Assembly (NCBI GenBank): GCA_045107005.1
Contig: JBGCFP010000001.1
Location: 44,113 to 108,112, forward strand
Source: JBCCMA01 sp045107005
GTDB taxonomy: Bacteria; Pseudomonadota; Gammaproteobacteria; Steroidobacterales; JBCCMA01
Direction of reading: 5' to 3'
Length of the DNA: 64,000 nt
The position numbers and the translations under genes are program-made. The notes under the pieces are model-generated. The model did no database searches and was not told where the DNA came from. It saw only the letters and a program-made list of their open reading frames with translations. Position 1 is the first letter of the stretch. Every line of letters starts with the position of its first letter. Positions 26,105-35,261 of the stretch are shown one piece after another.

Positions 26105-26932
26105 ATGGCCGGTACGATCGACGACGCGCCGCTGGGCGATCAAACCGCGTACCCGCAGACGTACGATCCCGGATTGCTGTTTCCCATTGAGCGCGCGCAG
26201 TCACGCACGCCGCTCGAGATTGGCGATGCGTTGCCGTTCCACGGTGAGGATGTTTGGAACGCTTACGAAGTGTCGTGGCTCGGGCCGGGCGGTTTGCCGG
26301 TGGTGCGGATCGGGACGTTTTGGTTCGACGCGCACTCACCGCACATCATCGAATCCAAATCTCTCAAGCTCTACCTCAACTCACTGAACAACACGCGTTT
26401 CGACAGTGAAGAAATCGCGATAACGGCGATTCGCGCGGATTTGTCGTCGGCCAGCGGCGCGCCGGTCAGAGTCGCTCTGTCTGCCGTGGGATCGCTAGTA
26501 CCCAACGTGACTGGGGTGCTGCCCGGCAGATGCATTGACGATGCAACGACAGTCGTGGATACCTACTCGGTGGAGCCAGCGTTTCTGCATAACGCAGCCG
26601 CTGGGACGCCCGTTCTTGAGACTGTTTATTCCGATCTTTTGCGTAGCTGCTGTCCGGTGACCGGGCAGCCTGACTGGGCGAGCGTCGTGATCCGCTATCG
26701 CGGTCCGGCGATTGATCCTCAGGCGTTGCTGCGTTATATCGTGTCGTTTCGCAATCACGCGGATTTCCACGAACACTGTGTTGAGCGCATTTTCATGGAC
26801 ATCAAGCGCCACTGTGAGCCCGCCGCTCTGAGCGTGTGGGCGCGGTATACCCGACGCGGTGGTTTGGATATTAATCCGTTCCGCAGTGACGCGGAAACAC
26901 CGGTTGCCAACGTTCGCCACGCTCGGCAGTAG
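26105..26932 (+). CDS. queF: NADPH-dependent 7-cyano-7-deazaguanine reductase
   Basis: A 275-residue bimodular QueF, reducing preQ0 to preQ1 in queuosine biosynthesis. The substrate-binding motif ESKSLKLYLNSLN lies in the N-terminal half. The C-terminal half carries the catalytic cysteine area RSCCPVTGQPDWASV and the HEHCVERIF-type glutamate/histidine site (FHEHCVERIFMDI). Length fits the long type II enzymes of gammaproteobacteria. It starts 7 bases after asnS and ends 18 bases from the convergent amidohydrolase gene, with no obvious terminator between. tRNA-Asn is itself a queuosine-modified tRNA, which may explain the pairing with asnS. Confidence 0.95.
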   Translation: MAGTIDDAPLGDQTAYPQTYDPGLLFPIERAQSRTPLEIGDALPFHGEDVWNAYEVSWLGPGGLPVVRIGTFWFDAHSPHIIESKSLKLYLNSLNNTRFDSEEIAITAIRADLSSASGAPVRVALSAVGSLVPNVTGVLPGRCIDDATTVVDTYSVEPAFLHNAAAGTPVLETVYSDLLRSCCPVTGQPDWASVVIRYRGPAIDPQALLRYIVSFRNHADFHEHCVERIFMDIKRHCEPAALSVWARYTRRGGLDINPFRSDAETPVANVRHARQ

Positions 26933-26950
26933 TCAACACGACCAACGCGC

Positions 26951-28771
26951 TCACTCCCTGAGCGCTACGTCGGCAATATCAAATTGAAACTCACCCGTGT
27001 CGGGTCCCGCAACAATGGCGAATCCAACCAGCGCGTCGTTGTTCAGACCGTCCACTGACGAAAGCGGAATCGTCACATCGCTCCACTGTTCGGTGGCCAT
27101 AACGTTGACCGTCGGCGGTGCGCCAGTGGAGCCGGCGTTGAAGAACATCACGCGATAGACGGCGGGCGTGCCGCGCAGCCGCAGCGCAAGGGTAGCGAGC
27201 TCGGAGACGGTGTGTGGCGCATTGGAGTCGGCGCCAAAGTACGCACCAGCCCAGGGATAGGCGAATCCCGCCACGACGTCGGTCGTCACTCGCATCGCGC
27301 CGGTGGGTCGAGTGAGATCCGGCGGCAGATGGTCGATGCGCGCCACCGACTGACCGCCAAAACTCTGGTCGTCGGTGGCGTTCCAGGTGAAACCCGTTGG
27401 GGCGGCGAGCTGCTCGTCGAAATTGGACAACGCGCCCAGTGGAATGTCGCTGACGGCGGCAAAAGTCCCGGGACTGCGTTCCACGCGAAGCCCGTTTCGA
27501 TAGATCGCGGCAAGCGCACGCGTGCTGGCGATATCGTCGAACGGGTTGCCGTTGACGACCAGCAGATCGGCGCGACCGCCCACTTTGAGTGATCCGCGAT
27601 CACCCACCGGAAAATGCGCGGCAGGGCCTGTCGTGGCAGCGGTTAACGCCTCGAGCGGCGATAAGCCGGCGCGCGTGAGCAGTTCGATTTCGTGGTGGAT
27701 GCTGGCACCTTGCGCGGTGCCCGGGTTGGGCGCGTCAGAACCGGCCAGAATGGCAACGCCGGCTTCGTGCAGTCGTCGTACGTTGTCGAGCGCCACATCC
27801 AGCGACATGCCCGGCACATTGACGCCAAAATCGGCGGCAAGACTGTTGCGTTGGGCTTCGGTCAAAAACTCGGCAACGTTCGGGTCAGCGGCCAGTCGTG
27901 CGCCTTCACCCGTGGCGTTGGCACTGGCGATCACGCTTAACGTCGGAATCACAAACAAACCCGCCGCGGACGCCTGCTGAACAAACGCGTCGGTGACCGA
28001 CTCATCGGCGAATATGTGGACCAGACCGTCGACCCCGGCGTCGAGCAGTTCCTGGGCTGCTACCGCCTGCGAAACGTGTGCGACGGCCAACAGTCCCGCG
28101 TCGTGCGCCGCATCGATCAACGCTTCGCACGTGGCCAGATCAAGACTCGGAATACGAGTCTGGTTGGGTATGTACACGATCTTGATGTAATCGGATCCCT
28201 CAGCGACGCGACGTGTCACGAATGCCTCGGCATCCTGTGGCCCGCTCAGCGTCTCCATGGGGATGCCGTACTGCGTGCCGTGGCCACCGTCGATCGTTGC
28301 CAGCATGCCTGCGCTGAAGCGATCCGTTTGCCGATTGCTCGTGTCGTCGCGCCGGCTTCGGGAGTCCGAAAGTGATGCTGGCGAGGTGAACATATCGAGT
28401 GTGGTCGTGACGCCAAAACGCACGGCGTTTCGCAGTGCATCGCCGTAGGTATGGGTATGGGCATCGATCAGGCCGGGCAACAGAGTTTGTCCGCTGGCGT
28501 CGATGCGCGTTACGCCGCTGTCCAGTTCAACGTCGGCGCCCATTGCCACAATCTTTCCGTCTGCAAGGACGACGGTGGCAGACTGAAGGACGGAGCGACC
28601 GTCAAAGACGCGGGCATTGACGTAGGCCGTCGAGCCGACGGTCCCGGTGGCTTCCGGCTCAGGTGTTTCGGTGGGCAAGGTCAGCAGCAACACGCCGAGC
28701 AGCGCCGCGCACACCGCGACGATCACAATAAAACGCTGTTGCAAAAACTTGCCGTCGCTTTGGTTAGCCAT
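26951..28771 (-). CDS. Membrane-anchored amidohydrolase with C-terminal CIA30-like domain
   Basis: A 606-residue protein. An uncleaved-looking anchor (FIVIVAVCAALLGVLLLTL) follows a short charged N-terminus. The amidohydrolase TIM barrel runs about 45-440, with metal ligands in LIDAHTHTYGD and GLLAVAHVSQA, and the end-of-barrel ILAGSDAPNPGT aspartate. LKVGGRADLLVVNGNPFDD is the family's C-terminal sandwich. Residues about 460-606 are a second, beta-rich module that resembles CIA30/galactose-binding jelly-roll domains. Its start overlaps the end of the ABC permease gene by 8 bases, so it belongs to that operon. The substrate is unknown; imidazolonepropionase-like or peptide hydrolase activity is typical. 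Confidence 0.87.
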   Translation of the reverse strand: MANQSDGKFLQQRFIVIVAVCAALLGVLLLTLPTETPEPEATGTVGSTAYVNARVFDGRSVLQSATVVLADGKIVAMGADVELDSGVTRIDASGQTLLPGLIDAHTHTYGDALRNAVRFGVTTTLDMFTSPASLSDSRSRRDDTSNRQTDRFSAGMLATIDGGHGTQYGIPMETLSGPQDAEAFVTRRVAEGSDYIKIVYIPNQTRIPSLDLATCEALIDAAHDAGLLAVAHVSQAVAAQELLDAGVDGLVHIFADESVTDAFVQQASAAGLFVIPTLSVIASANATGEGARLAADPNVAEFLTEAQRNSLAADFGVNVPGMSLDVALDNVRRLHEAGVAILAGSDAPNPGTAQGASIHHEIELLTRAGLSPLEALTAATTGPAAHFPVGDRGSLKVGGRADLLVVNGNPFDDIASTRALAAIYRNGLRVERSPGTFAAVSDIPLGALSNFDEQLAAPTGFTWNATDDQSFGGQSVARIDHLPPDLTRPTGAMRVTTDVVAGFAYPWAGAYFGADSNAPHTVSELATLALRLRGTPAVYRVMFFNAGSTGAPPTVNVMATEQWSDVTIPLSSVDGLNNDALVGFAIVAGPDTGEFQFDIADVALRE

Positions 28772-29504
28772 TTTGACGTCTCCAGGCCCACAGTGCGGAG
28801 GCGGTAAGTAACGCGGTCATAACGGATATCACACTGACGTGAAACCAGACCGGGCGATCGCCGGCCGTATTGGCGACCGCGAGCGCCAGTTCCGCCATGT
28901 GGTAAGAGGGCAAAAACTGCGCAAACGTCTGCATCGTCGGAGGCATGACGACCATCGGTATCCACAGACCGCCCAGCGCGGCCAGTGCCAGGAAAATAAC
29001 GTTGGTGACCGCGATCGCGCCGTTGGCATTGAGCGAAAATCCGAGCGTCAGACCGATCAGTGCAAACGGCACGGCGCCGACCAAATGTACGACCAGCAAG
29101 CTCGCCCAAACGGACCGGGGCATCGCGACGCCGCCCACAAACCCGGCAATGGCGTAGATCAGCACCAGAGCCAGCGACGCGAACACCACCGTTGCGGCAA
29201 GTTTGGCGCCGATGTACGCGAGCCCGGACGCGGGCGAGGCACGTTTGATGTCCAGCCAGCCGCGCTCGCGCTCGGTGGCTACCGCAACGCCAAAGCCGAA
29301 AATCGCCGGACCCATGACAGCAAACACGCCAAACGTCGCCAGAAGATAGGCGGCATTGGCACGCGAGCCGGGTAACACGATCGCAAACAACGAGTAGAAC
29401 GCAACGGGCATGAGTAAGGTCGGTAACAGAAACTCCGGTGCACGTACCGCTTTCAACAGCTCGGCACCGGCTTCGCTGAGAAACGCCAGGCGCGCGCGGC
29501 TCAT
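28764..29504 (-). CDS. ABC-2 type transporter permease
   Basis: A 246-residue inner-membrane protein with about six hydrophobic segments (for example TLLMPVAFYSLFAIVLPGS and LLVVHLVGAVPFALIGLTLGFSL). The cytoplasmic ERERGWLDIKRASPASGLAYIGAKL segment is typical of ABC-2 permeases that export drugs, lipids or polysaccharides. It overlaps the ATPase gene by 4 bases and the amidohydrolase gene by 8, so the three form an operon. Two permease copies would pair with two ATPase subunits. Substrate cannot be read from sequence; export of the NRPS product is possible but unsupported, as the loci are 7 kb apart. Confidence 0.9.
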   Translation of the reverse strand: MSRARLAFLSEAGAELLKAVRAPEFLLPTLLMPVAFYSLFAIVLPGSRANAAYLLATFGVFAVMGPAIFGFGVAVATERERGWLDIKRASPASGLAYIGAKLAATVVFASLALVLIYAIAGFVGGVAMPRSVWASLLVVHLVGAVPFALIGLTLGFSLNANGAIAVTNVIFLALAALGGLWIPMVVMPPTMQTFAQFLPSYHMAELALAVANTAGDRPVWFHVSVISVMTALLTASALWAWRRQNG

Positions 29505-30427
29505 GCCGACACCGCCAGGCTCGCTTCGCTGAAGTCGGCCACGGCATCTTCGAGGCCGGGCTTGGCGACAGTGAGTTCAGTGGGCGCGGGATCGGCGGCA
29601 AACAGCGCCTGCAAGGTCGGCGCCGGGTCGGCGCACAGAATTTCCATAAAGCGTCCGCTGCGTCGTGCCGTGCGCGCGCCGTCAAGTGCAGCGCAAGCGT
29701 CGGGATCCAGTGTCGTTACACAACGTATCATCGCGCCGCCGACGGCCATGCGGATTTGCGGTGTTGGTGCGTGGGCCAGCACCTGGCCATCTTTCAATAT
29801 GATAATCGCGTCAGCCAGCGCATCGGCCTCTTCAAGGTAGTGAGTGGTGAGCACGATCGAAGCGCCGCGCGCCGCCAAAGAGCGTACGGTGCGCCACAGA
29901 GTCCGGCGTGCGTCGCTATCGAGCCCGGTTGTGGGTTCGTCCAGAAACAGTAGATCGGGTTGACCCACTACCGCCAGTGCGAACTGCACCCGGCGCTTCT
30001 GGCCGCCCGAGAGCGTCTTGTAGCGCTTGTCCGCAAACGCCTCGAGTTCACACAGCTGCAGCGCATCTTCAACACTCATCGCGTTGTCGTAGTAACTGGC
30101 GAACAGTGTCAGGTGCTCGCGGGCGGTGAGAAGATCGGGCAAGTCTGCGTCTTGCAACATGACGCCGGTACGTTGCCGGCTGGCATCGCTGCCGGGCCGT
30201 TCACCAAAGACGCGTAGCGTTCCGGACGTCGCGGGAGTGAGCCCGAGTACGCAGCGAATAAACGTGGTCTTACCGGCGCCGTTGGCACCAAGAATGGCCG
30301 TCACGCCGCGGCGTGGCAGCGTCAGGGACAGGTCGTGGAGCGCTAACTTGGCGCCGTATTGCTTGCGCAGATTTGTTGCGACCACGGCGTTATCACCGGC
30401 GGAGTTGGGAGGAGTCGAATTAGTCAT
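29501..30427 (-). CDS. ABC transporter ATP-binding protein
   Basis: A 308-residue ATPase. Walker A is ILGANGAGKTTFIR, the signature is TLSGGQKRRVQFA, Walker B with its glutamate is LLFLDEPTTGLD, and the switch histidine is in IVLTTHYLEEADAL. The C-terminal 80 residues form the extra domain typical of CcmA-like drug-exporter ATPases. It is the first gene of the operon that also holds the permease and the amidohydrolase. The 138-base gap to the divergent beta-barrel gene should contain its promoter. Confidence 0.95.
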   Translation of the reverse strand: MTNSTPPNSAGDNAVVATNLRKQYGAKLALHDLSLTLPRRGVTAILGANGAGKTTFIRCVLGLTPATSGTLRVFGERPGSDASRQRTGVMLQDADLPDLLTAREHLTLFASYYDNAMSVEDALQLCELEAFADKRYKTLSGGQKRRVQFALAVVGQPDLLFLDEPTTGLDSDARRTLWRTVRSLAARGASIVLTTHYLEEADALADAIIILKDGQVLAHAPTPQIRMAVGGAMIRCVTTLDPDACAALDGARTARRSGRFMEILCADPAPTLQALFAADPAPTELTVAKPGLEDAVADFSEASLAVSA

Positions 30428-30565
30428 GAATTTAGCCTATCGTTTGGCCGATCCTGATGCTATTGACGATTGTCACGCTGGCACGAAACGGTCAAGCTAT
30501 GTCAAAGCGGAATGATTTGTCATTGGCGCTGTCCATTTGCCTTGTCAGTACTCACGAGGGTTTTC

Positions 30566-31114
30566 ATGTTGAGCACGTTTATGCGTTCCAGTCGAGCTTG
30601 CGCCGCCGCTGCCTGTTTTTTCGTTGGACTGGCCGCCGCGCCGGCCAGTGTCGCCGCCGATGTTTACGTGGGCGCGGATGCCGCGTACACGCGTATCCCC
30701 GTGGCGGGTCGCGATTTTTCGAGCTTTGGTGCCAAGCTGCGGGTCGGAGCAAAGGTTTACAAAGGCTTTGGTGCTGAAGTGCAACTGCTCGGTGGTTTTG
30801 GCGAAGACAATGTGGATACGCTGGAGCTGTCGCTGGACAGCACGGCTGCGGTGTTCCTGCGCTACGACACACCGCATGAGGGCGATTTTCAGTTTTTTGT
30901 GGTGGCTGGCTACGCGTCAACGTCACTGTCTTTTAGCGGCACCGGTACCGAAACGCTTGACGACAAGTACGACGGATTTGCGTGGGGACTGGGTGCTCAG
31001 GAGAAACTCAAGTGGTGGCCCGGTGCCAGCGCCGTCCTCGAAGTAAACAGTTACTTTGGTGACAGCAACGTGGATGTCTGGGCTCTGAGTGCCGGAGTGC
31101 GCTATGACTTTTAA
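30566..31114 (+). CDS. Outer-membrane beta-barrel protein
   Basis: A 182-residue protein from ATG 30566, preceded by ACGAGGG at 30554-30560; the frame extends upstream without a ribosome site. A signal peptide (RACAAAACFFVGLAAAPASVAA) precedes an alternating-residue barrel sequence: DVYVGADAAYTRIPVAG, SSFGAKLRVGAKVYKGF, and the terminal VWALSAGVRYDF that ends in phenylalanine as outer-membrane barrels do. It resembles small OmpA/OmpW-like eight-strand barrels. It overlaps the following lipoprotein gene by 11 bases, so the two are coupled. Function is unknown. Confidence 0.82.
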   Translation: MLSTFMRSSRACAAAACFFVGLAAAPASVAADVYVGADAAYTRIPVAGRDFSSFGAKLRVGAKVYKGFGAEVQLLGGFGEDNVDTLELSLDSTAAVFLRYDTPHEGDFQFFVVAGYASTSLSFSGTGTETLDDKYDGFAWGLGAQEKLKWWPGASAVLEVNSYFGDSNVDVWALSAGVRYDF

Positions 31115-32267
31115 AGTCATTGCAGCGGCGTGCATGCTCGCGGTCTTGACTGGCTGCAGCAGCGGCGACACGGAGCCGTTATCGGATCTGGTCGTCATCG
31201 CGGACCGCGATATTCAAGGCGTGACGGTCGCGACCAGCAAGGATGTCATCGGCGTTGACGAGGAACTGACCTTGACGGCCACCGATCCGGTGAGCAGTGC
31301 AGACCTCGCTGGCGAAGTTGACTGGACTTCGTCCGATACGACCGTCGCGACCGTCGCAGAGGGCGGGACGGTGACTGGCGTGGCGGACGGTATGGTGATG
31401 ATCAGCGCAACGATCGGCGCGTTTGAAGGGTCGATCCCGTTGACGGTGTCGTCGGCCGGGCTGGTAAGCATTGCCGTGAGCAGCACGGCGGTGCCCGTGG
31501 ACGTTTGCACCGGCGCGCAGTTGACCGCGACCGGTACGTTTGCCGATGGCCGTACCGACGACGTCACCGAGACGGTAACCTGGGCCAGTAGCGATCCATC
31601 GTTGGCGGACTTTGATACCACGACGCTCGGCCAGCTCAACAGCTTGTTGACCGGCACGATCGACGCGACGGCCAGCCAGGACGGCGTGAGCTCGGCCGCG
31701 TTTCCCGTCGTGATCAATGACACGCTGACCGGGATCACGCTGACGGCGGCGAGTTCGACGTTAAGCGTCGCCGACACTTCCCAATTGACGGCTACCGGCA
31801 ACTACAGCACGACCGATCGCGAGATCAATGACGCGGTGGTGTTTGCGTCGGCCACGGAGGCGGTCGCGACCGTCGATACGACCGGTCTGGTGACCGGTGT
31901 GGCCGAGGGCACGTCGGTGATGAGCGCCAGCTGTGCCGGTTTGTCGGGCGAGACAACCGTCACCGTCAGCGTCACGACGGCGACGCTGGTGGATTTGGAA
32001 GTGGTCGGCACTCAGCCTTTCAGCGTCGCGCTCGGCGGAACGATTGAGCTGGACGTGGAGGCGGAGTTTAATGATTTGAGCAGGATGGAAGTCACCGAAG
32101 AGGCGTCGTGGACGCTGGCCAACGGCTCGCTTAACGTCGTCAGTGTCAGTAACACGGCGGGTAGCAAAGGCTTGGTGACAGGCTTGCAGTTAGGCAGAGC
32201 AACCATTCAGGCTGCCTACCAAGGCGAACTGGCGTTTATTGACGTCGACGTAACGCCGACCAATTAA
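31104..32267 (+). CDS. Lipoprotein with bacterial Ig-like (Big_2) repeats
   Basis: A 387-residue protein from ATG 31104 (an earlier in-frame GTG at 31089 would spoil the signal peptide). The lipobox LAVLTGCSS predicts lipidation at Cys. The rest is at least three or four Ig-like repeats, each with the phrase VDWTSSDTTVATVAEGGTVTG or a variant (VTWASSDPSLADF, VVFASATEAVATVDTTG), the last followed by a C-terminal beta segment. Such repeats mediate surface adhesion or structure. The start overlaps the beta-barrel gene, suggesting that the pair acts together at the outer membrane. Its stop overlaps the convergent FAD oxidase gene by 4 bases. Confidence 0.85.
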   Translation: MTFKVIAAACMLAVLTGCSSGDTEPLSDLVVIADRDIQGVTVATSKDVIGVDEELTLTATDPVSSADLAGEVDWTSSDTTVATVAEGGTVTGVADGMVMISATIGAFEGSIPLTVSSAGLVSIAVSSTAVPVDVCTGAQLTATGTFADGRTDDVTETVTWASSDPSLADFDTTTLGQLNSLLTGTIDATASQDGVSSAAFPVVINDTLTGITLTAASSTLSVADTSQLTATGNYSTTDREINDAVVFASATEAVATVDTTGLVTGVAEGTSVMSASCAGLSGETTVTVSVTTATLVDLEVVGTQPFSVALGGTIELDVEAEFNDLSRMEVTEEASWTLANGSLNVVSVSNTAGSKGLVTGLQLGRATIQAAYQGELAFIDVDVTPTN

Positions 32268-33865
32268 GGTGACTGGCTAGCGCCGAGTCCCAGGGATCCG
32301 GGGTTCACGCGATGCTCGGGGTCGACTGCCGCTTTGATCCGTTCGAGCAGGGCGTAGCTGTCGGTGTGGTGCGCGTCGGCGAATCGATAGGATTTGCCGA
32401 TCTGCATGTGCACGCCGCCCATTTCGACAAACGCGTCCACCAGCGCAGCTCGAATCGTTCCCACGGCGTCGCGCGCGGCCGTGTTGCGCTCGAAGCCGGG
32501 CAGTTTCTTCAAGATGGCCGATTCGACCGTTTGCTCGTGAAGTTCATTGATGGCGTCCGGCCAGAAAAAAACCGGTTCAATGACAAAGCCATTGTTGGCG
32601 ATGGTCGCGTAAAGATAGCCAACGCCGATATCGTGCTCGTCGACTAACGCCTGGTATTTCTCGAAGACCGCCTCGACGGCGGCAATCCCGGCGCCGGCTT
32701 TCGAGTGCGGGATGATCGTGTGCACGGGCCCCCAGCGCTCACCCTTGGGCCCGACGACGTTATTCAGAGGCGTGAACGGGTTAGCGCGCAATATTTTCGG
32801 GATGCTGTTGTCGATTTCTCTGGCGCTGTGTTCGCGGCAAATGGCTTGCGCTTGCTCCAATGAGGATTGGGCGCTGGCTTCATCGCGCTCCTCAAAGACC
32901 AAATGCAATGTGTAGTGGACATTGTCCATGAAACGCCGGCCAGCCATGGCCACTTTGGCGCCTTCTTTGACCGCCTTGCCCACCGAGCCAGCTGCCTTGA
33001 GCATGTTGCCAAACGACTTGACGTCTTTGAGGAGGCTCTCGCGCTGCATGCGCTGGCTTTGTAAGAAGGGATCGAAACCAAAACACTCCATGGGCAAACT
33101 GCGTCGAGACAATTCGCTCATCGCCGCTTGTAAGTCGCTCGCCGAATCGAAATCAAAACTGGCGTAGCGGCGCGCGGGCATCTGATCAATGAGTTTGAGC
33201 GTCGCCGTCGCCTTGAAGCCGAGTGCACCGGTATCTGCGCAAAACAGACCGGTCAGGTCGGGTCCGTAGTGGCGGAAAAACGGCGTGCCGTTTTGGCGTG
33301 CGGCCGAGCCTGTCGGGACGACCGTGCCGTCAGCCAGCACGACCTCGAGCGACAACACCGAATCCAGCGCGGTGCCGAAACGCCCGGACCCCCAGAAAAT
33401 GCCGTTCTGAGACAGTCCGCCTCCGACCGTAGCGTGGATGCCCGACAGCGTGCCCCAAAACGGCGTGCGCAAGCCAGTGTCACTCAGCGCTTCGTGCAGA
33501 GCCTGCCACGTGCAGCCGCACTGTACCGTGACGTACATATCTTCGGTGTTGATCTCCAGGACGCGGTTCATGCGCTGCATGTCGATTACAACGCTGTCGT
33601 CATTGACGGCCAGATAACCGCCGGTATACGACATGCCGGCACCGCGCGGAATGACACTGTGCCCGGCAGCCGTCAAATCATGCAGACACGCGGCGAGCTC
33701 CTCGGTGGTTGCTGGCTGGACGACCGCCACAATCGTCTCCCCGCGGGAGTAGATATCCTGGGAGTGCAGGCGCCGCGACGCTTCATCGATGAGCACATGT
33801 TCACTGCCGACGTGCGCCGTGAGCTTGCTCAAGACCGGATTCATGGTTTCCTGACTCGTGGCCAT
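32264..33865 (-). CDS. FAD-binding oxidoreductase (PCMH/GlcD-like, vanillyl-alcohol oxidase family)
   Basis: A 533-residue protein from ATG 33865, which has a GGAG site; a longer frame begins inside the preceding gene's end and is less likely. The N-terminal PCMH FAD domain carries VIPRGAGMSYTGGYL and TPFWGTLSGIHATVGGGLS. The C-terminal region (about 240-510) resembles the substrate/FAD-oxidase_C domain and ends with the conserved VDPEHRVNPGSLGLG. Family members oxidise hydroxy acids or 4-hydroxybenzyl-type alcohols. It is the last gene of a catabolic operon running from 37049, which points to oxidation of an organic acid or alcohol intermediate. Confidence 0.87.
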   Translation of the reverse strand: MATSQETMNPVLSKLTAHVGSEHVLIDEASRRLHSQDIYSRGETIVAVVQPATTEELAACLHDLTAAGHSVIPRGAGMSYTGGYLAVNDDSVVIDMQRMNRVLEINTEDMYVTVQCGCTWQALHEALSDTGLRTPFWGTLSGIHATVGGGLSQNGIFWGSGRFGTALDSVLSLEVVLADGTVVPTGSAARQNGTPFFRHYGPDLTGLFCADTGALGFKATATLKLIDQMPARRYASFDFDSASDLQAAMSELSRRSLPMECFGFDPFLQSQRMQRESLLKDVKSFGNMLKAAGSVGKAVKEGAKVAMAGRRFMDNVHYTLHLVFEERDEASAQSSLEQAQAICREHSAREIDNSIPKILRANPFTPLNNVVGPKGERWGPVHTIIPHSKAGAGIAAVEAVFEKYQALVDEHDIGVGYLYATIANNGFVIEPVFFWPDAINELHEQTVESAILKKLPGFERNTAARDAVGTIRAALVDAFVEMGGVHMQIGKSYRFADAHHTDSYALLERIKAAVDPEHRVNPGSLGLGASQSP

Positions 33866-33885
33866 AGTCGTCTCCGTGGGTCGTT

Positions 33886-34446
33886 CTAAACGTTCAGTTC
33901 GCGCCAATTATCGGCTGGGATGTTCTCTAGTTGTGTGTCAAGCGTTGCATTCCACCGATTCAGGAAGCCGAAAAGCGATATCACCGCCATGATTTCAACC
34001 TGCTGATCTTCGCCGAAATAATGCGCGAACTGCCGGTAAGCGTCGTCATCGACGCCGTTGGGAACTTTGGCCGCTTCGCTGGCAATGTGCAGTGCCGCTT
34101 TTTCGGCGTCACTGAAGGCATCGGAAACGGCAAAATCGCACAACGCGTTCAGCTTGTCGACCGATACGCCCAGCGCTCGCGCACTGTTGGCCGTGTGCGC
34201 CGTGCAGTAGTGGCAGTTGGCGGCGCGGCTTGCCGCCATGCCCACCAGTCGTTTCAAATCGGGCGCCACTTTGCCAGGTCCGTAGACTGAGCGCACCAGC
34301 TCAAGAAATGCGGCGAGAAGCGGCGGGTTGCGTGCCATCACCAGCGCGTCGTTCGGGATAAAACCCATGAGTTTGGCGCCAGCGTCGATTGCAGCCCGCG
34401 CCGGCGCAGGCACCTGATCGAGCGATAGCGGTGCGAGTCGATTCAT
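33886..34446 (-). CDS. Carboxymuconolactone decarboxylase / AhpD-like family protein
   Basis: A 186-residue helical protein. The diagnostic motif is NCHYCTAHTANSARALG, a CxxCxxxH redox site as in AhpD-like peroxidase-related proteins. The segment MGFIPNDALVMARNPPLLAAFLELV is the conserved first part. It overlaps the alpha/beta hydrolase gene by 4 bases and is 20 bases upstream of the FAD oxidase start. It may detoxify peroxide produced by that oxidase, or act on a pathway intermediate; the sequence does not decide. Confidence 0.9.
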   Translation of the reverse strand: MNRLAPLSLDQVPAPARAAIDAGAKLMGFIPNDALVMARNPPLLAAFLELVRSVYGPGKVAPDLKRLVGMAASRAANCHYCTAHTANSARALGVSVDKLNALCDFAVSDAFSDAEKAALHIASEAAKVPNGVDDDAYRQFAHYFGEDQQVEIMAVISLFGFLNRWNATLDTQLENIPADNWRELNV

Positions 34447-35261
34447 GGTTGCGACTCCACCTCGCGAAAAAAGTCATTGCACAGTGACGCGACATCCCCC
34501 GCATGGACAGAGAAAAACCCGTGACCCCAAGCCATGCGTTCGACTCGACGACCATTTCTTAGCAGCGAGTCGGCGCGTCGCGTGTGTTCGCGCATGTCGT
34601 CGTTGACGTTGAGGAGCATGATTGTGTGGTCCAGGCTCGCCAGACGAGTCTGATAGGTCGCGGCGTAGGCAAACGCGGCGCGGTGCCCCCATTCGTAGGC
34701 ATCGCCGCTGCGCAAGTTCTCTGCAAACGACTCCGCGCAAAGCGGCAGAGACATATCCGGCCCGCGGTGTTTCAGCACGCGCTTCCACAGCTCATCGAAG
34801 CGCGTGCCTTTCTCGTCGAGAGGAATGGGGGCATACAGATCGGCGAAGGTCTGCGTCTCGTCGGGGGTCAGTATTGGAGCCGAGTGGCTGACGATGCCCA
34901 GTGTCTGGCCCGGGCGCTGAGTCGCCGCTTCCACTGCGACCATGGCGCCAGTGTGAGAGCCGATGAAATGCACAGGCCCAGGGCACAGTGCGTCAACCGC
35001 GTGCCACACGCAGCGTGCGTAGTCCTCGATGGTCACGTGCGGTTGTGCCGGGGGCAGATCGGATTCTCCGTGTCCCGGATAATCCACCGCCAGTGCCGTT
35101 CGTTGTTCGCTCAGCGGACCGAGCAAGTCGGCGAAAAGCCACGACGACTTGGGGCTCATGTGCAGGCAAACGACCGGACGGGCGTCGGTCGTTGTGCTCG
35201 ACGCCAGGCGACAGTGCAGCTGGCCGTAGGGCCCGTCCACAAACGTGCGCGTAGGTTTCAC
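34443..35261 (-). CDS. Alpha/beta hydrolase fold protein with GxHxG elbow
   Basis: A 272-residue alpha/beta hydrolase. VVCLHMSPKSSW is the oxyanion-loop strand, ALAVDYPGHGESD follows, and MAWGHGFFSVHAGDV near the end holds the catalytic-type histidine. The nucleophile elbow reads FIGSHTGAMVAVE, so a histidine sits where serine is usual. It is a clear paralogue of the proteins at 42724-43536 and of the broken copy at 42390-42721; they share the FVDGPYGQxHxR opening. It overlaps both neighbours by 4 bases within the 37049-32264 operon. Without a serine nucleophile it may not be a hydrolase. Confidence 0.87.
   Translation of the reverse strand: MKPTRTFVDGPYGQLHCRLASSTTTDARPVVCLHMSPKSSWLFADLLGPLSEQRTALAVDYPGHGESDLPPAQPHVTIEDYARCVWHAVDALCPGPVHFIGSHTGAMVAVEAATQRPGQTLGIVSHSAPILTPDETQTFADLYAPIPLDEKGTRFDELWKRVLKHRGPDMSLPLCAESFAENLRSGDAYEWGHRAAFAYAATYQTRLASLDHTIMLLNVNDDMREHTRRADSLLRNGRRVERMAWGHGFFSVHAGDVASLCNDFFREVESQP

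Noticed and set aside
28764..30427. ABC exporter as the NRPS product exporter
   Set aside because: It is 7 kb away, in its own operon with an amidohydrolase, and separated by housekeeping genes; nothing in the sequence ties it to the peptide operon.
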